Shown: positions 7,024-17,496, counted from the stretch's first letter. The stretch is DNA of 64,000 bases from Sandaracinobacter neustonicus (GCF_006385875.1 NZ_VFSU01000021.1:1-64000); one strand, 5' to 3'. Program-made: numbers and translations. Notes: generated by a model not told the origin, from the letters alone.

Positions 7024-9699
7024 TCAGAAGCGGAAGCGCCCCGTTACGCCGAAGGTGCGCGGCTCTCCGGGGAAGGTGAGGAACAGCTGGTTGGCCGTTG
7101 TGCTGATCCCCTGCGCCACCCCGCGGAAGGTGCCGGAGCCTTGCAGCGGCGCATCGGCGCTGATCTGGAAATATTGCTTGTTGAAGATGTTCTGGCCCCA
7201 CAGTTCCAGCGACCATTTGCGGTCCGCGCTGGAAATGCCGACCCGACCGTTGAAGACGATGAACGCCTCCTGCACCTTTTCGATGTCGAGGTCCGAACCA
7301 GTGTTGTAACTGTCTGTGAAGCGGTAATCGAGATAGGCGAGGCCGCGCAGATTGTCGCCGATGGGCGGATTCCACGAGATTGAGCCGGACATCACATAGG
7401 CCGGCGCGTTGGAGAGCAGCCGCCCCGGAAGCTGGAACAGCACCGGGGACAGCGGCCGCCCACCCGTGCCCACCAGATCCCTGGCATAGCGGGTGTCGGT
7501 GTAAGTCAGGCCCGCCGTCACGTTGAAATAGGGCGCGGGCTGGGCGTTCAGTTCCAGCTCGATCCCCTTGGAGACCAGCCCCGGCTTCAGCCTGTCCGGC
7601 GAGCAGGCACCGGTGATGGCGGAACCGTCGCTGTCCGTGTTGCCCAGATCATCGCGGCAGCCCTGAATGTTGGTGACTTCGAAATTCACCCCGTTGAAGG
7701 TGTTCAGCTGGAAGTTGGAGAATTTCTGCTGGAACAGCGCGAGGTTGGCGCTGAAGCCGGGCCGCGAGAATTTCGCCCCCAGTTCCCAGGAATCCACCGT
7801 TTCCGCGCCGAACTGCAGGTCAACTGCTTCCGGGCGGGCGTTGCCGACCGTGTTGGCGGGCAGCGCCAGCTGGCCCGCGCAGGCCGCGCGCTGCGCCACC
7901 GTGCCCGCGTTCGGGTTGCAGACGATATCCAGCGCGGAGGTGTCGAGGTTGAAGCCGCCCGCCTTGTAACCGCGCGCCCAGCTTCCATAGACCATCAGAT
8001 CGTCAACCGGCTTCCAGCTGAGCACCACGGTGCCAGTCCATCGGCTTTCGCTGACGCGCGCGCCTTCCGAGCCGGAGGGGATGCCCGCGCCCGCGGTGCC
8101 GTTGATGGCGCAGGGCACGGACGCCGCGGCCGACGCGATGTTGCGCAGCGCGGCGCACAATGTGTTGTTGTTGGCGAACACGCCGTCGATGGTCTTGCGC
8201 TCGTTGGTGTAGCGCGCGCCGACCGTCAGGATCAGCTTATCCGGGATGATGTCGAAGCTGTTGTGGGTGAAGAAAGCGTAGTTGCGGCTTTCATGGTTGA
8301 AATAGCCGCCCGCGCCGGTGCCGGGCATCCGCGCGGAGCCGGTGGCCGCCGCAAGCCCCGCATAGCCGGGCCATGACGTGGCCGGAAGCGTGGTGCAGCG
8401 CGGCAGCGACGGGTTGAGCGTGGTGGGCGCGAGCGAGGCGACGATCAGGCAATCCCCATAGCGTTCGGAATCCGCCCCGAAGGCGATATTGTCGCTGGTG
8501 AACAGTTTTTCGTCCGCGAAGTAAGCGCCGACGAGCCAATCGAGTCGGTCTTCAAACAGGGTGCCTTGCAGCCGCAATTCCTGGCTGAACGTCTTGAAGT
8601 GGCGGAACTGGTTGGATCGGCCCCAGAAATCGATATCGGTGAAATCCGAATCCTGCCCGGTGCGCACGCGGTAATCGCGCCATGCGGTGATGGAGGTGAG
8701 GCTGGCGGCGCCAAGATCCCAGTTCACTTCGCCCGACACGCCCCAGTCGTCGCTGTCCGAGCGGTAATCGCGGTTGGGCGAGATCGCCACCTTGAACAAT
8801 TCGCCGCGCGGCGAGGTGACACCCAGCCCGCGCAGGATCGGCTCCAGCGTGTTGGGCAGGATGATCACATTGCCCTGCGCATCCCGCGCCAGCGAGCGCG
8901 ATTCCAGGAACGAGGCGACGCAGCATTGTTCGCGGCGGCGGGAGTAATCGCCGATCAGGCGGATTTCCAGATTGTCGTTCGGGGTCAGCAGAAACTGGCC
9001 GCGCAGCATCCAGCGATCCCGATCGTTGAAGTCGCGATCCGAGCGGATGTCTTCCACGAAGCCGTCGCGCTTGAACCACAGCCCTTCCACCTTGGCGGCG
9101 GCGACATTGTCGGCCAGCACATAATTCACCCCGCCTTCAAGGCGGATGCTGTTGTAATTTCCGTAGCTTGCGGCCGCATAGCCGCCATTGTCGAAGCTGG
9201 GTTTCTTGGTGACGACATTGATAAGGCCGGCCGACGCATTGCGGCCGAACAGCGTGCCCTGCGGCCCGCGCAGCACTTCGATCCGCTCCACCTCGCCCAG
9301 TTCAGACAGGCCGGTGCCGGTGCGGCTGCGATAGACGCCATCGATGAACAGCGCGACCGAGCTTTCGATGCCGGGATTTTCCCCCACAGTGCCGACACCG
9401 CGAATCCGCGCGGAGAAGTTGGTTTCCGATGTCGCGCCAGAGACCAGCAACGACGGGGCCAACTGGTTCAGCGCGCGGATATCGCCGACGCCGCTTGCCT
9501 CCAGCTGTTGCGCGGAAATGGCGCTGACGGCAATTGGCACGTCTGACAGCGCTTGTGCGCGTCGCGTGGCTGTCACGATGATGTCGCCGGCGTTGTAGGG
9601 ATCATCCCCCGCGCCTGATTGGGCCATCGCCCAGGTTGTCGGAATCATCGCCGATACAAACAGTGCACCGAGTGCACAGGACGCACGCAGTCCGTTCAT
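7024..9699 (-). CDS. TonB-dependent outer-membrane receptor
   Basis: An 891-aa outer-membrane receptor that imports a ligand using TonB-transmitted energy. A signal peptide precedes residue 27 (cleavage after TTWAMAQ). The likely TonB box/plug start is GDIIVTATRRAQ at about 38-49, followed by a plug domain with ARIRGVGT, ERIEVLRGPQGTLFGRNA and INVVTKKP, then a long beta-barrel ending in phenylalanine (GVTGRFRF). There is no N-terminal STN signalling domain, so it is not a FecA-like transducer. Such receptors are numerous in sphingomonads and import diverse substrates; the ligand here is unknown and no TonB/ExbB or catabolic gene is adjacent. Strong Shine-Dalgarno (GAGGAAA) before ATG 9699. 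Confidence 0.93.
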   Translation of the reverse strand: MNGLRASCALGALFVSAMIPTTWAMAQSGAGDDPYNAGDIIVTATRRAQALSDVPIAVSAISAQQLEASGVGDIRALNQLAPSLLVSGATSETNFSARIRGVGTVGENPGIESSVALFIDGVYRSRTGTGLSELGEVERIEVLRGPQGTLFGRNASAGLINVVTKKPSFDNGGYAAASYGNYNSIRLEGGVNYVLADNVAAAKVEGLWFKRDGFVEDIRSDRDFNDRDRWMLRGQFLLTPNDNLEIRLIGDYSRRREQCCVASFLESRSLARDAQGNVIILPNTLEPILRGLGVTSPRGELFKVAISPNRDYRSDSDDWGVSGEVNWDLGAASLTSITAWRDYRVRTGQDSDFTDIDFWGRSNQFRHFKTFSQELRLQGTLFEDRLDWLVGAYFADEKLFTSDNIAFGADSERYGDCLIVASLAPTTLNPSLPRCTTLPATSWPGYAGLAAATGSARMPGTGAGGYFNHESRNYAFFTHNSFDIIPDKLILTVGARYTNERKTIDGVFANNNTLCAALRNIASAAASVPCAINGTAGAGIPSGSEGARVSESRWTGTVVLSWKPVDDLMVYGSWARGYKAGGFNLDTSALDIVCNPNAGTVAQRAACAGQLALPANTVGNARPEAVDLQFGAETVDSWELGAKFSRPGFSANLALFQQKFSNFQLNTFNGVNFEVTNIQGCRDDLGNTDSDGSAITGACSPDRLKPGLVSKGIELELNAQPAPYFNVTAGLTYTDTRYARDLVGTGGRPLSPVLFQLPGRLLSNAPAYVMSGSISWNPPIGDNLRGLAYLDYRFTDSYNTGSDLDIEKVQEAFIVFNGRVGISSADRKWSLELWGQNIFNKQYFQISADAPLQGSGTFRGVAQGISTTANQLFLTFPGEPRTFGVTGRFRF

Positions 9700-9743
9700 C
9701 GATTTTCCTCCCCAATTGGGCTTTTGCCCTTTGGAGGAATATT

Positions 9744-9783
9744 GCGCACAATTTGCGCAGCATGCAACGCAACTGCGCGCTGA
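9744..9783. promoter_or_regulatory. Repeated TTGCG/CGCAA half-sites upstream of the TonB receptor
   Basis: Upstream of the receptor start lie two direct copies of TTGCGCA (9744 and 9754 areas) and an inverted pair TTGCG-n10-CGCAA within TTGCGCAGCATGCAACGCAA. This dense cluster of half-sites 45-85 bases before the start codon could be a regulator-binding region. No protein can be assigned and chance is possible in GC-rich sequence. Confidence 0.3.
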
Positions 9784-9834
9784 CTATCCGGTTAGGGAGG
9801 GGTTGTTGCCCTCAGGGCACAGCAGGGGTTTCGC

Positions 9835-11568
9835 TCAGCGCCAGCCGAGCGCCTTGTATTCCACCAGTTCGTCCACGCTTTCGGCCCGGCCTTCCCGCCG
9901 GGCGCGGGCCGCGAACTCGGGCGAGATGCCCATGGCGCGCAGTTCTGACAGATCGTCCACGGAGATGTCGCCAAGGCCCGCCTGCCGCATCCCGGCGACA
10001 TAGTCCGCCTTGATGCGCAGCACGGCCAGCTGCGTGGCATCGTCCACGCTGAGGCGGCGCAGACCCGCAGCGCGCCAGTCGCGCACCTGTTCCGGCGTGA
10101 CACCCAGCGCTTTCAGCGACACGACCTCATCCTCGTCGATGCGGATGCCGAAGGCGGTGGCCATGGCTGTCACATAGGCCTCCGTCACGCCCATGGACTG
10201 CAGAAGCGATTCCCGCGTGATCTTCGGCATTTTCACCACACGCACATGCACGGGCGGAACGGGCGAAACCGGCGCGATGGGCGCTGCGGCGGCGACCGGC
10301 GACGCCGGGCCGGGCGGGGTGGGCGGGCTGAGCGGGGCGACAGGCGCAGGCGGAGGAGCCGGGGGCGCAGGCGGGTTGGCGACAGCCTCAGCAACCACAG
10401 CCCCCAGCGGATCCGGCATGGCGGCGCGTTCGGGCGCGGGGGCCGGTGCCGGGGCGGGCCATGCGGCAGCGTCAGCTGTGGAGACGGCCGCAACCTCAGT
10501 GGGCGTGCTGACGGCGGAGGCAGGCTCGACGGACGTGGGCAGTGAAACCGGCGACGGCACGATCGCGGCGACGCGCGGGCGCACTTCCACTGCAGCAATC
10601 GCCGCAGCAGAGGCCAGCACCGCCGCGCAGGCCAGCGCCGTGGCGATGGAAGCGGGGCGGCTTCGCGCCGCCCGATCCCGCGCGCCTTCATCCAGCACCG
10701 CCATGATGCGGCGGCTGATGTCGCTGTTGGCGACCATCGGGTTGGCGGGCAGCGCCAATGCGCCCGGCGCGGCGCAGTTCAGCAGCGTCTGCGCATAGGC
10801 GGCCGGATCGATGCGGCGGATGGCGTGCATGTCAGCCGCTTCCTCGGCCTGTTCCGACAATCTGCGATCCAGCAGCCAGACCAACGGGTTGAACCAGAAC
10901 AGCGCCAGCGCCAAGCGAGAGGCAATCAGCGCCGGCCAGTCGCCACGCGCCACATGCGCCATTTCATGCGCCAGCACGGCTTCGGCCTGCTCGTCGCGCG
11001 CGGCCGTGGCCGGATCGATCAGGATCGCAGGGCGGCGCAGCCCCCAGCCCAGCGGCGACGGCGTCTGGCGGGAGAGCAGCAGCGCCACCTTCCGGCGGCG
11101 GACCCCGGCGCGCAGCAGCGCCCGATCATAGGCCGCGCCCCACAGCGGATGCACAAGCGGCCGCGCGGCCCGTGTCCAGCGGCGCAGGATCAGCACGCCC
11201 GCCACGAGGCGCGACAGCACGATGCCGACACCAAGGCCATAGGCGGCGATCAGAAGCGCCTGCCATGGCAGAGCCGGAGAGGTAGGGGCAATGGGCAGGA
11301 CGGTGGCGGGTTCAGCGGCGGCGGGCCGGGGCATCGGTGCGGGCGCAGCTGCGGGTGCCAGATCGGCCATGATGCCCGGCTGCTCCACCGCGAGGCGCGG
11401 GCCGAACAGCGCCGCCACCGGCAGCAGCAACAGCAGCAGCACCGTCAGCCGCAGCACCAGCGAGCGCTCCGACGCCGGGCGGTGCCGCATCAGCAGCACC
11501 AGCGCCAGCCCGGTGAGGACCAGAAGCGCGGATTTCCACGCCATCTCCAGCAGGAAATCGGGGCTCAT
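9835..11568 (-). CDS. BlaR1/MecR1-like M56 metalloprotease with helical-repeat sensor
   Basis: A 577-aa membrane zinc protease of the M56 family, partner of the BlaI-type repressor upstream. Hydrophobic segments lie at about 10-28, 40-55, 103-127, 215-235 and 308-328. The zinc-site motif HEMAH is at about 201-205 (HEMAHVARGDW), followed by a downstream Glu-rich EQAEEAADMHA. After the last membrane segment comes a long Pro/Ala-rich linker and then, from about 455 to the end, four degenerate repeats of about 28 residues (consensus L.a.GVt.eyv..mr.aGl..isvDdl). There is no penicillin-binding SxxK domain, so the signal is probably not a beta-lactam bound covalently. Start overlaps the repressor stop (ATGA). 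Confidence 0.88.
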   Translation of the reverse strand: MSPDFLLEMAWKSALLVLTGLALVLLMRHRPASERSLVLRLTVLLLLLLPVAALFGPRLAVEQPGIMADLAPAAAPAPMPRPAAAEPATVLPIAPTSPALPWQALLIAAYGLGVGIVLSRLVAGVLILRRWTRAARPLVHPLWGAAYDRALLRAGVRRRKVALLLSRQTPSPLGWGLRRPAILIDPATAARDEQAEAVLAHEMAHVARGDWPALIASRLALALFWFNPLVWLLDRRLSEQAEEAADMHAIRRIDPAAYAQTLLNCAAPGALALPANPMVANSDISRRIMAVLDEGARDRAARSRPASIATALACAAVLASAAAIAAVEVRPRVAAIVPSPVSLPTSVEPASAVSTPTEVAAVSTADAAAWPAPAPAPAPERAAMPDPLGAVVAEAVANPPAPPAPPPAPVAPLSPPTPPGPASPVAAAAPIAPVSPVPPVHVRVVKMPKITRESLLQSMGVTEAYVTAMATAFGIRIDEDEVVSLKALGVTPEQVRDWRAAGLRRLSVDDATQLAVLRIKADYVAGMRQAGLGDISVDDLSELRAMGISPEFAARARREGRAESVDELVEYKALGWR

Positions 11569-11939
11569 TTCTGCGTCTCCCGCGCGGAATCGATGGCGGA
11601 TTGCAGCCTGTCCAGCTCGGCCGGGCTGAGATCGCGGCTGAGGCCCAGCAGCGCGGTGGCGGCGGACACGGCCGATCCGTCGAACAGGGTCCGCACCATC
11701 TGCCGCAGCGCCGATTCGCGCACATCGGCCCCCTGCGGCACCAGTTCATAGACATAGGCCCCATCGACTTCGCGGTGGCGCACCAGCCCGCGCCCCTCCA
11801 GCCGGGAGAGCAGCGTGCGCACGGCGGAATAGCCGGGCGCGTCTGACAAGCGCTCCCGCACGTCGGCCACGGTCGCCCCGTCTGCCCCGCATAGAATCTC
11901 GAAAATCTCGCGCTCCCGGCGCGGAAGGGCGGGAATCAT
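11565..11939 (-). CDS. BlaI/MecI/CopY-family transcriptional repressor
   Basis: A 124-aa winged-helix repressor of the penicillinase-repressor family. The N-terminal half (PALPRREREIFEIL, TVADVRERL, YSAVRTLLSRLEGRGLVRH, AYVYELV) is the classic DNA-binding domain; the C-terminal half is the dimerisation part normally cleaved or released when the partner M56 protease is activated. ATG at 11939 is chosen; a longer reading adds 12 residues overlapping the operator region. Two operator boxes lie 16-45 bases upstream, so the pair is probably autoregulated. The stop overlaps the protease start, giving a two-gene operon. Confidence 0.92.
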   Translation of the reverse strand: MIPALPRREREIFEILCGADGATVADVRERLSDAPGYSAVRTLLSRLEGRGLVRHREVDGAYVYELVPQGADVRESALRQMVRTLFDGSAVSAATALLGLSRDLSPAELDRLQSAIDSARETQK

Positions 11940-11954
11940 CGGCCTGCTCCGTCT

Positions 11955-11984
11955 GCTACAGATGTAGCATGCCACATTTGTAGC
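11955..11984. promoter_or_regulatory. Two BlaI/MecI-type operator boxes
   Basis: Box 1 (11955-11968) is GCTACAGATGTAGC, a perfect inverted repeat around a GA centre. Box 2 (11971-11984) is GCCACATTTGTAGC, the same dyad with one mismatch. Both fit the TACA-n2-TGTA core known for BlaI/MecI/CopY repressors and are centred 16 bp apart, immediately upstream of the repressor start. This supports autoregulation of the two-gene operon. Confidence 0.75.
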
Positions 11985-12006
11985 AGCAGTGAAAGCCCCA
12001 CCCTGT

Positions 12007-13020
12007 TCAGGCTTGAGGCGCGGGCTTCACAACCGCTTCCTGCGCGGCCGCTACCGCCCATGCCACGCCATGGAACACCAATGTCAGCGCGCCTTGCGCC
12101 GCCATCAATGCCGCCACCTCGATCGCCGCGTCTCCGGCAAGGCTCACGGCGATGGCGGCGAACAATATGTCCTTGTTGGGCACCGGCATGCGGCCGATCA
12201 CCATGCGCAGTGCGCCCAGCAGGAACCATGTTTCCGCGTCGATCGCCGGCAGGGCAGCGGCCCAGCTGCCCACCAGCAGCGCCTGCGTCGCCAGCACGCG
12301 GAACATGTGCCAGCGGAAGGCGAACATATTCTCTTTCACCGGCAGGCTCATCACCTTGCCCCGGAACAGCACGATGCCGATATTCAGCAGGATCATCGCG
12401 CCGAAGCTCCACAACAGGATCTTGCGGGTTCGCAGGTCCAGCGCCTCGCCCAGCACCGAAGCCCCATCCAGAGACAGCGCCAGCAGCAGCATCACCAACG
12501 TGGCAAGATTGCCCGCAAGGCCCGAGGTGATGGCCATATCCTTCACGGCCGCAACCGGGCTGGTGGACGGATCCACCCCCGGCCCGTCGCCCCGGCCCAA
12601 TATGCGCGGCGGCGGGGCGTTCGGATCATATTCGATCCCCAGCCGGTTCGCGGCCCACACCAGCAAATAGGTGTGGCCGGAATAGCTGAACAGCGCCTCG
12701 TTCATCACCCGCATCTTCAGGAACACGCCGATGGATTCCCAGCCGAAGTGCCACCAGCGACGATAGATCACCCATTCCACCAGCGGCGGCAGCAGGTAGG
12801 AGCCGATGAACAGCGCCCAGAACAGCCATGAAGGCGGCAGCACCGCCACCACCTGATCCCAGCCCACCTGCGCGATGGCGCGCACCAGCAGGCCGATAAT
12901 GAGGATGGAGAGCGCCGCGTTGAACCATTTGCGCGCGGTTTTCCCGGCGGGAGAATCGCCCCAGATCTTTGCCGTGTCGGCAAGCTCTGCGAGACGGGCG
13001 GTGAGGGAGGATTGGGCCAC
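12007..13020 (-). CDS. Multi-pass membrane protein, LPG-synthase-TM/UPF0104-like (tentative)
   Basis: A 337-aa integral membrane protein with about six to eight hydrophobic segments (for example about 34-52, 66-84, 168-188, 203-225, 250-270 and 290-325). The overall pattern resembles the lysylphosphatidylglycerol-synthase transmembrane/UPF0104 group, but I see no motif that proves it. Start is taken as GTG at 13020, since no in-frame ATG occurs before about residue 100; no clear ribosome binding site precedes it. It is divergent from the oxoprolinase operon and its 3' end abuts the BlaI operators. Confidence 0.65.
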   Translation of the reverse strand: MAQSSLTARLAELADTAKIWGDSPAGKTARKWFNAALSILIIGLLVRAIAQVGWDQVVAVLPPSWLFWALFIGSYLLPPLVEWVIYRRWWHFGWESIGVFLKMRVMNEALFSYSGHTYLLVWAANRLGIEYDPNAPPPRILGRGDGPGVDPSTSPVAAVKDMAITSGLAGNLATLVMLLLALSLDGASVLGEALDLRTRKILLWSFGAMILLNIGIVLFRGKVMSLPVKENMFAFRWHMFRVLATQALLVGSWAAALPAIDAETWFLLGALRMVIGRMPVPNKDILFAAIAVSLAGDAAIEVAALMAAQGALTLVFHGVAWAVAAAQEAVVKPAPQA

Positions 13021-13178
13021 GAATCGCGCCTAGCGGTTGCAGCGGGCCACGGCAACGCGCCATGTGGGTGCGGCGCTGCGAAAATGCGGGCGAAAATGCG
13101 GGCACCGTGCCTCGACAGAGACGGCCCCGCTGCGTAACGCTGCGCCGCACAATGCAAAGCAAGGACAGTCGGGCGCAG

Positions 13179-16100
13179 ATGACGGGGTGGCGATTCTGGA
13201 TCGACCGGGGCGGCACCTTCACCGACATCGTCGCCCGCGCGCCGGATGGCGGCTTGCAGACGCTGAAGCTGCTGTCTGAAAATCCCGAGCAATATGCCGA
13301 TGCGGCGGTGGAGGGCGTTCGTCGCCTGCTGGGGGTTCCGAAAGGGCCGTTGGCCGCCGGATCGGCGGACGAAGTGCGCATGGGCACCACCGTTGCCACC
13401 AATGCCTTGCTGGAGCGCAAGGGCGAGCCGACCCTGCTGGCGATCACGCGCGGCTTTGGCGACGCGCTGCGGATCGGCTGGCAGGCCCGGCCCGAATTGT
13501 TCGTGCGGCATATCGTGCTGAACGGACAGCTGTATGCCGACGTGCTGGAGATCGGCGAGCGGGTGACGGCGGATGGCGAAATCGTGCAGCCGCTGGACGA
13601 AGCCGCCGCGCGCGCCGGGCTGGCGGCGGCCTATGCCAAAGGCTTGCGCGCCATCGCCATCGTGCTGGTGCACGGCTGGCGCTTTCCCGCGCACGAATTG
13701 CGGCTGGCCGAACTGGCGCGGGAGGCGGGCTTCACGCAGGTGTCCGTCAGCCATGAAGTCGGCGCGCTGATCAAGTTGGTGGGACGCGGCGACACCACGG
13801 TGGCAGACGCCTATCTGTCGCCGATCCTGAAGGCCTATGTGGATCGGGTGGCGGGCGAACTGGGGGCGGCGACTCGGCTGCAGTTCATGCAATCCTCCGG
13901 CGGGCTGACGGCGGCGGGGGCGTTCCGGGGCAAGGACGCGATCCTCTCCGGCCCGGCGGGCGGGGTGGTGGCGATGGCGGAAACCGCGAAAGCCGCCGGG
14001 TTCGACCGCGCCATCGGCTTCGACATGGGCGGAACCTCCACCGATGTGTCCCACTATGCGGGCGCGTATGAGCGTACGTCGGATTCGGTGGTGGCCGGCG
14101 TGCGGCTGCGCGCGCCGATGCTGTCCATCCACACCGTGGCGGCGGGCGGTGGCTCCGTCTGCCGCTTCGATGGCGGGCGGCTGCGCGTGGGGCCGGAATC
14201 CGCGGGCGCGGTGCCGGGGCCTGCCGCCTATCGGCGCGGCGGGCCGCTGACAGTGACGGACTCCAATGTGATGCTGGGCAAGCTAAGCCCGGCTTTCTTC
14301 CCGGCGCTGTTCGGCCCGGAGGCGAACCAGCCGCTGGATGCCGACACGGTGCGCGCGAAGTTCGAGGCGATGGCCGCCGATGTTGAGGCCGCGACCGGCC
14401 TTGCCATGACGCCCGGCGCACTGGCCGAGGGGTTCGTCACCATCGCCGTGCAGCATATGGCGGCTGCCATCCGCTCCATCTCCATCCAGCGCGGCTATGA
14501 TGTGACGCGCTATGTGCTGAACTGCTTCGGCGGTGCGGGCGGGCAGCACGCCTGCCTTGTGGCGGACGCGCTGGGGATGACGCGGGTTTTGCTGCACCCC
14601 TTTGCGGGCGTACTCAGTGCCTATGGCATGGGGCTGGCCGATGTGCGCAGCATCCGGCAGGCGACCGTGGCGCGGCCGTTGGAGCCGGGCGCGGACGCGG
14701 CGCTGACCACGCAGGTGGCGGCGCTGGATGCCGCAGCGCGGGCCGATCTGGCGGCGCAGGGCTTTGCCGATGCCGCCATCGCCACGCTGGCGCGGGCGGA
14801 CATCAAATTCGCCGGGTCTGACACGGTGCTGCCGGTGCCGTTCGGGCCAGCAGCCGAGATGGCGCGCGCGTTCGAGGCGCTGCACCGCCAGCGCTTCGGC
14901 TTCTTCGCGCATGGCAAGGCGCTGACGGTGGAAGCGCTGGAGGTGGAAGCCGTCGGGGCATCCGCGCAGGCCGCGACCGTGGCGGCGGCGGCGAGCGGCC
15001 CGCTGGAGCCCGTCGCCCGGTTGCAGGTGCGGATGGCGGGCGAGCTGCGCGACACCCCGTTGTTCCGCCGCGAGGCGCTGGGGCCGGAGGCCGCCATCGA
15101 CGGCCCGGCGATCCTGCTGGAAGCCACCGGCACCACGGTGGTGGAACCGGGCTGGCAGGCCCGGGCCGATGCGGCAGGCAATCTGCTGCTGGAACGGGTG
15201 ACGGCGCTGCCCGCCCGCGCGGCCATCGGCACCGCTGTCGATCCGATCCTGCTGGAGCTGTTCAACAGCCGCTTCATGGCCTGTGCGGAGCAGATGGGCG
15301 AAGCGCTGTGCGCGACGGCCTATTCCGTCAACATCAAGGAGCGGCTGGATTTTTCCTGCGCGCTGTTCGATGGCGCGGGGGCGCTGATCGCCAATGCGCC
15401 GCACATCCCGGTGCATCTGGGATCGATGGGGGAAAGCATCCGCACCGTGCTCGCCTCCCGCGCGGGGACGATGGCGGCGGGCGATGTTTACATGCTGAAC
15501 GCGCCCTACAATGGCGGCACACATCTGCCCGATATCACCGTGATCATGCCGGTGTTCCTGCCGGGCGATGCGGTGCCGACCTTCTTCGTCGCCGCGCGCG
15601 GACATCATGCTGATGTGGGCGGGATCACCCCCGGCTCCATGCCCGCCTCCTCCCGCACGGTGGACGAGGAAGGGGTGCTGATCGACGATTTCCTGCTGGT
15701 GGAAGCGGGGCAATTGCGCGAGGCGGAGACGCGGGCGCTGTTCGGCTCCGGCCGCTGGCCCGCGCGCAACGTGGAGCAGAATCTCGCCGATCTGAAGGCG
15801 CAGGTGGCGGCTTGCGCGCGCGGCGCGGACGAACTGGCGCGCATGGTGGGCGAGTTCGGGCGCGACGTGGTGTCCGCCTATATGCGCCATGTGCAGGACA
15901 ATGCCGAGGAGGCCGTGCGCCGCGCCATCGCCGCGCTGAAACCCGGCAGCTTCGCCTATGAGATGGACGATGGCGCGACCATCCGCGTGCGAATCGACGT
16001 GGACAGCAAAGCCCGTAGCGCCGTGGTCGATTTCAGCGGCACCAGCGCGCAGCGGCCCAACAATTTCAACGCCCCGCTCTCCATCACTCGCGCCGCGACG

Positions 16101-16772
16101 CTCTATGTGTTCCGCACGCTGGTGGACGATGCCATCCCACTGAACGAAGGCTGTTTGAAGCCCATTGAGCTGATCGTGCCGGAGGGGTCGATGCTGAACC
16201 CGCGCTATCCGGCCGCCGTGGTGGCGGGCAATGTGGAAACCAGCCAGGCCGTGGTGGACACGCTCTATGGCGCGCTGGAGGTGCTGGCGGCTGCACAGGG
16301 GACGATGAACAACTTCACCTTCGGCGACGAGACGCGGCAATATTATGAAACCATCGCCGGTGGATCGGGCGCGGGGCCAGGGTTTGACGGTGCCAGCGCG
16401 GTGCAGACGCACATGACCAACAGCCGCCTGACCGACCCGGAGGTGCTGGAAAGCCGCTTCCCGGTGCTGCTGGAGGAATTTTCCATCCGCCGCGGCTCGG
16501 GCGGGGCCGGGCGCTGGCATGGCGGTGACGGCACGGTGCGGCGGGTGCGTTTTCTGGAACCGATGGAAGCGGCGATCCTGTCCAACCATCGCCGGGTGCC
16601 ACCATTCGGGCTGGCGGGTGGCGCGCCGGGTGCCGTTGGGGTGAATGCCGTGCAGCGCGCGGACGGGCAGCTTGAGCCGCTGGGGGCCACAGCCGAAGCG
16701 GCGATGCAGCCCGGCGACATCTTCATTATCGAGACGCCCGGCGGCGGCGGCTATGGCACAGGGGGCGACTGA
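13179..16772 (+). CDS. 5-oxoprolinase (ATP-hydrolysing), fused HyuA-HyuB
   Basis: A 1197-aa enzyme with both hydantoinase A and B domains in one chain, the arrangement of eukaryote-type 5-oxoprolinase, which uses ATP to open 5-oxo-L-proline to glutamate. The N-terminal domain starts with [13 protein letters not shown], a Gly-rich phosphate-binding element, and later shows [12 protein letters not shown] and [17 protein letters not shown]. The B domain begins near [16 protein letters not shown] (about residue 690) and runs through [17 protein letters not shown] to PGGGGYG at the end. ATG at 13179 begins [12 protein letters not shown]; an in-frame ATG at 13152 would add nine residues. The three following genes are spaced 4 bases or overlap, forming one operon. 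Related HyuAB enzymes act on hydantoins or acetone, so the substrate is inferred. Confidence 0.88.
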   Translation: MTGWRFWIDRGGTFTDIVARAPDGGLQTLKLLSENPEQYADAAVEGVRRLLGVPKGPLAAGSADEVRMGTTVATNALLERKGEPTLLAITRGFGDALRIGWQARPELFVRHIVLNGQLYADVLEIGERVTADGEIVQPLDEAAARAGLAAAYAKGLRAIAIVLVHGWRFPAHELRLAELAREAGFTQVSVSHEVGALIKLVGRGDTTVADAYLSPILKAYVDRVAGELGAATRLQFMQSSGGLTAAGAFRGKDAILSGPAGGVVAMAETAKAAGFDRAIGFDMGGTSTDVSHYAGAYERTSDSVVAGVRLRAPMLSIHTVAAGGGSVCRFDGGRLRVGPESAGAVPGPAAYRRGGPLTVTDSNVMLGKLSPAFFPALFGPEANQPLDADTVRAKFEAMAADVEAATGLAMTPGALAEGFVTIAVQHMAAAIRSISIQRGYDVTRYVLNCFGGAGGQHACLVADALGMTRVLLHPFAGVLSAYGMGLADVRSIRQATVARPLEPGADAALTTQVAALDAAARADLAAQGFADAAIATLARADIKFAGSDTVLPVPFGPAAEMARAFEALHRQRFGFFAHGKALTVEALEVEAVGASAQAATVAAAASGPLEPVARLQVRMAGELRDTPLFRREALGPEAAIDGPAILLEATGTTVVEPGWQARADAAGNLLLERVTALPARAAIGTAVDPILLELFNSRFMACAEQMGEALCATAYSVNIKERLDFSCALFDGAGALIANAPHIPVHLGSMGESIRTVLASRAGTMAAGDVYMLNAPYNGGTHLPDITVIMPVFLPGDAVPTFFVAARGHHADVGGITPGSMPASSRTVDEEGVLIDDFLLVEAGQLREAETRALFGSGRWPARNVEQNLADLKAQVAACARGADELARMVGEFGRDVVSAYMRHVQDNAEEAVRRAIAALKPGSFAYEMDDGATIRVRIDVDSKARSAVVDFSGTSAQRPNNFNAPLSITRAATLYVFRTLVDDAIPLNEGCLKPIELIVPEGSMLNPRYPAAVVAGNVETSQAVVDTLYGALEVLAAAQGTMNNFTFGDETRQYYETIAGGSGAGPGFDGASAVQTHMTNSRLTDPEVLESRFPVLLEEFSIRRGSGGAGRWHGGDGTVRRVRFLEPMEAAILSNHRRVPPFGLAGGAPGAVGVNAVQRADGQLEPLGATAEAAMQPGDIFIIETPGGGGYGTGGD

Positions 16773-16776
16773 TAGG

Positions 16777-17496
16777 ATGCTGGTGCTGCTGGGCGTTGTC
16801 GTGGTGGTGGTGGGCTTTGTCGCCCGCATCAACCCGTTGCTGGTGATCCTGCTGGCGGCGATCACCACCGGCGTGATGGCCGCCATCGGCCCCGGCGTTG
16901 GCCCTGCGGAGCTGGCAGCGGCGGGGGTGGACACCATCGCCCGCTTTGGCAAGGCCTTCAACGACAACCGTTATTTCCACATCACATGGCTGGTGCTGCC
17001 GGTGATCGGCCTGCTGGAACGCACCGGCCTGCAAGAGCGCGCGCGTATCCTGATCACGCAGGTAAAGGCGGCGACCACGGGGCGGCTGCTGCTGGTCTAT
17101 CTGATGGTGCGGCAGGCGACATCCGCGCTCGGGCTGATTTCGCTGGGCGGGCATCCGCAGATGGTGCGGCCGCTGATCGCGCCGATGGCGGAAAGCGCGG
17201 CCGAAACCGAACATGGTCCGCTGACGGACAAGGCGCGTTTCCGCATCCGTTCCATGGCGGCGGCGACGGACAATATCGGCATGTTCTTCGGCGAGGATAT
17301 CTTCATCGCCATCGGCTCCATCGTGCTGATCGTCGGCTTTCTGGAGCAGGCGGGAATCCGGGTGGAGGCGCTGCACGTCTCGCTTTGGGCGATCCCCACC
17401 GCCATCGCCGCGCTGCTGGTTCACGGCACGCGGCTGGCGCTGTTCGACAGGCAGGTGAAGCGGGACATGGCCGCCAAGGACGCGGCGGGTCAATGA
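16777..17496 (+). CDS. DUF969 family membrane protein, probable 5-oxoproline transporter component
   Basis: A 239-aa very hydrophobic protein matching DUF969 by its start (LVLLGVVVVVVGFVARINPLLVI) and a conserved middle (GLISLGGHPQMVRPLIAPM and ATDNIGMFFGEDIF). About six transmembrane segments are visible. It begins four bases after the oxoprolinase stop with GATAGG just ahead of ATG. DUF969 and DUF979 proteins are regularly found together, and in Firmicutes next to pyroglutamyl-peptidase genes. That context, plus 5-oxoprolinase here, makes import of 5-oxoproline the likely role; no transport experiment is implied by the sequence. Confidence 0.85.
   Translation: MLVLLGVVVVVVGFVARINPLLVILLAAITTGVMAAIGPGVGPAELAAAGVDTIARFGKAFNDNRYFHITWLVLPVIGLLERTGLQERARILITQVKAATTGRLLLVYLMVRQATSALGLISLGGHPQMVRPLIAPMAESAAETEHGPLTDKARFRIRSMAAATDNIGMFFGEDIFIAIGSIVLIVGFLEQAGIRVEALHVSLWAIPTAIAALLVHGTRLALFDRQVKRDMAAKDAAGQ

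Noticed and set aside
9835-11939. Beta-lactam resistance operon
   Set aside because: The regulator pair resembles BlaI/BlaR1, but no beta-lactamase or penicillin-binding gene is adjacent and the sensor domain is not penicillin-binding.
14283-16967. An 890-codon open frame antisense to the oxoprolinase gene
   Set aside because: His/Arg/Gly-rich with no domain pattern; a typical antisense shadow of a GC-rich gene.
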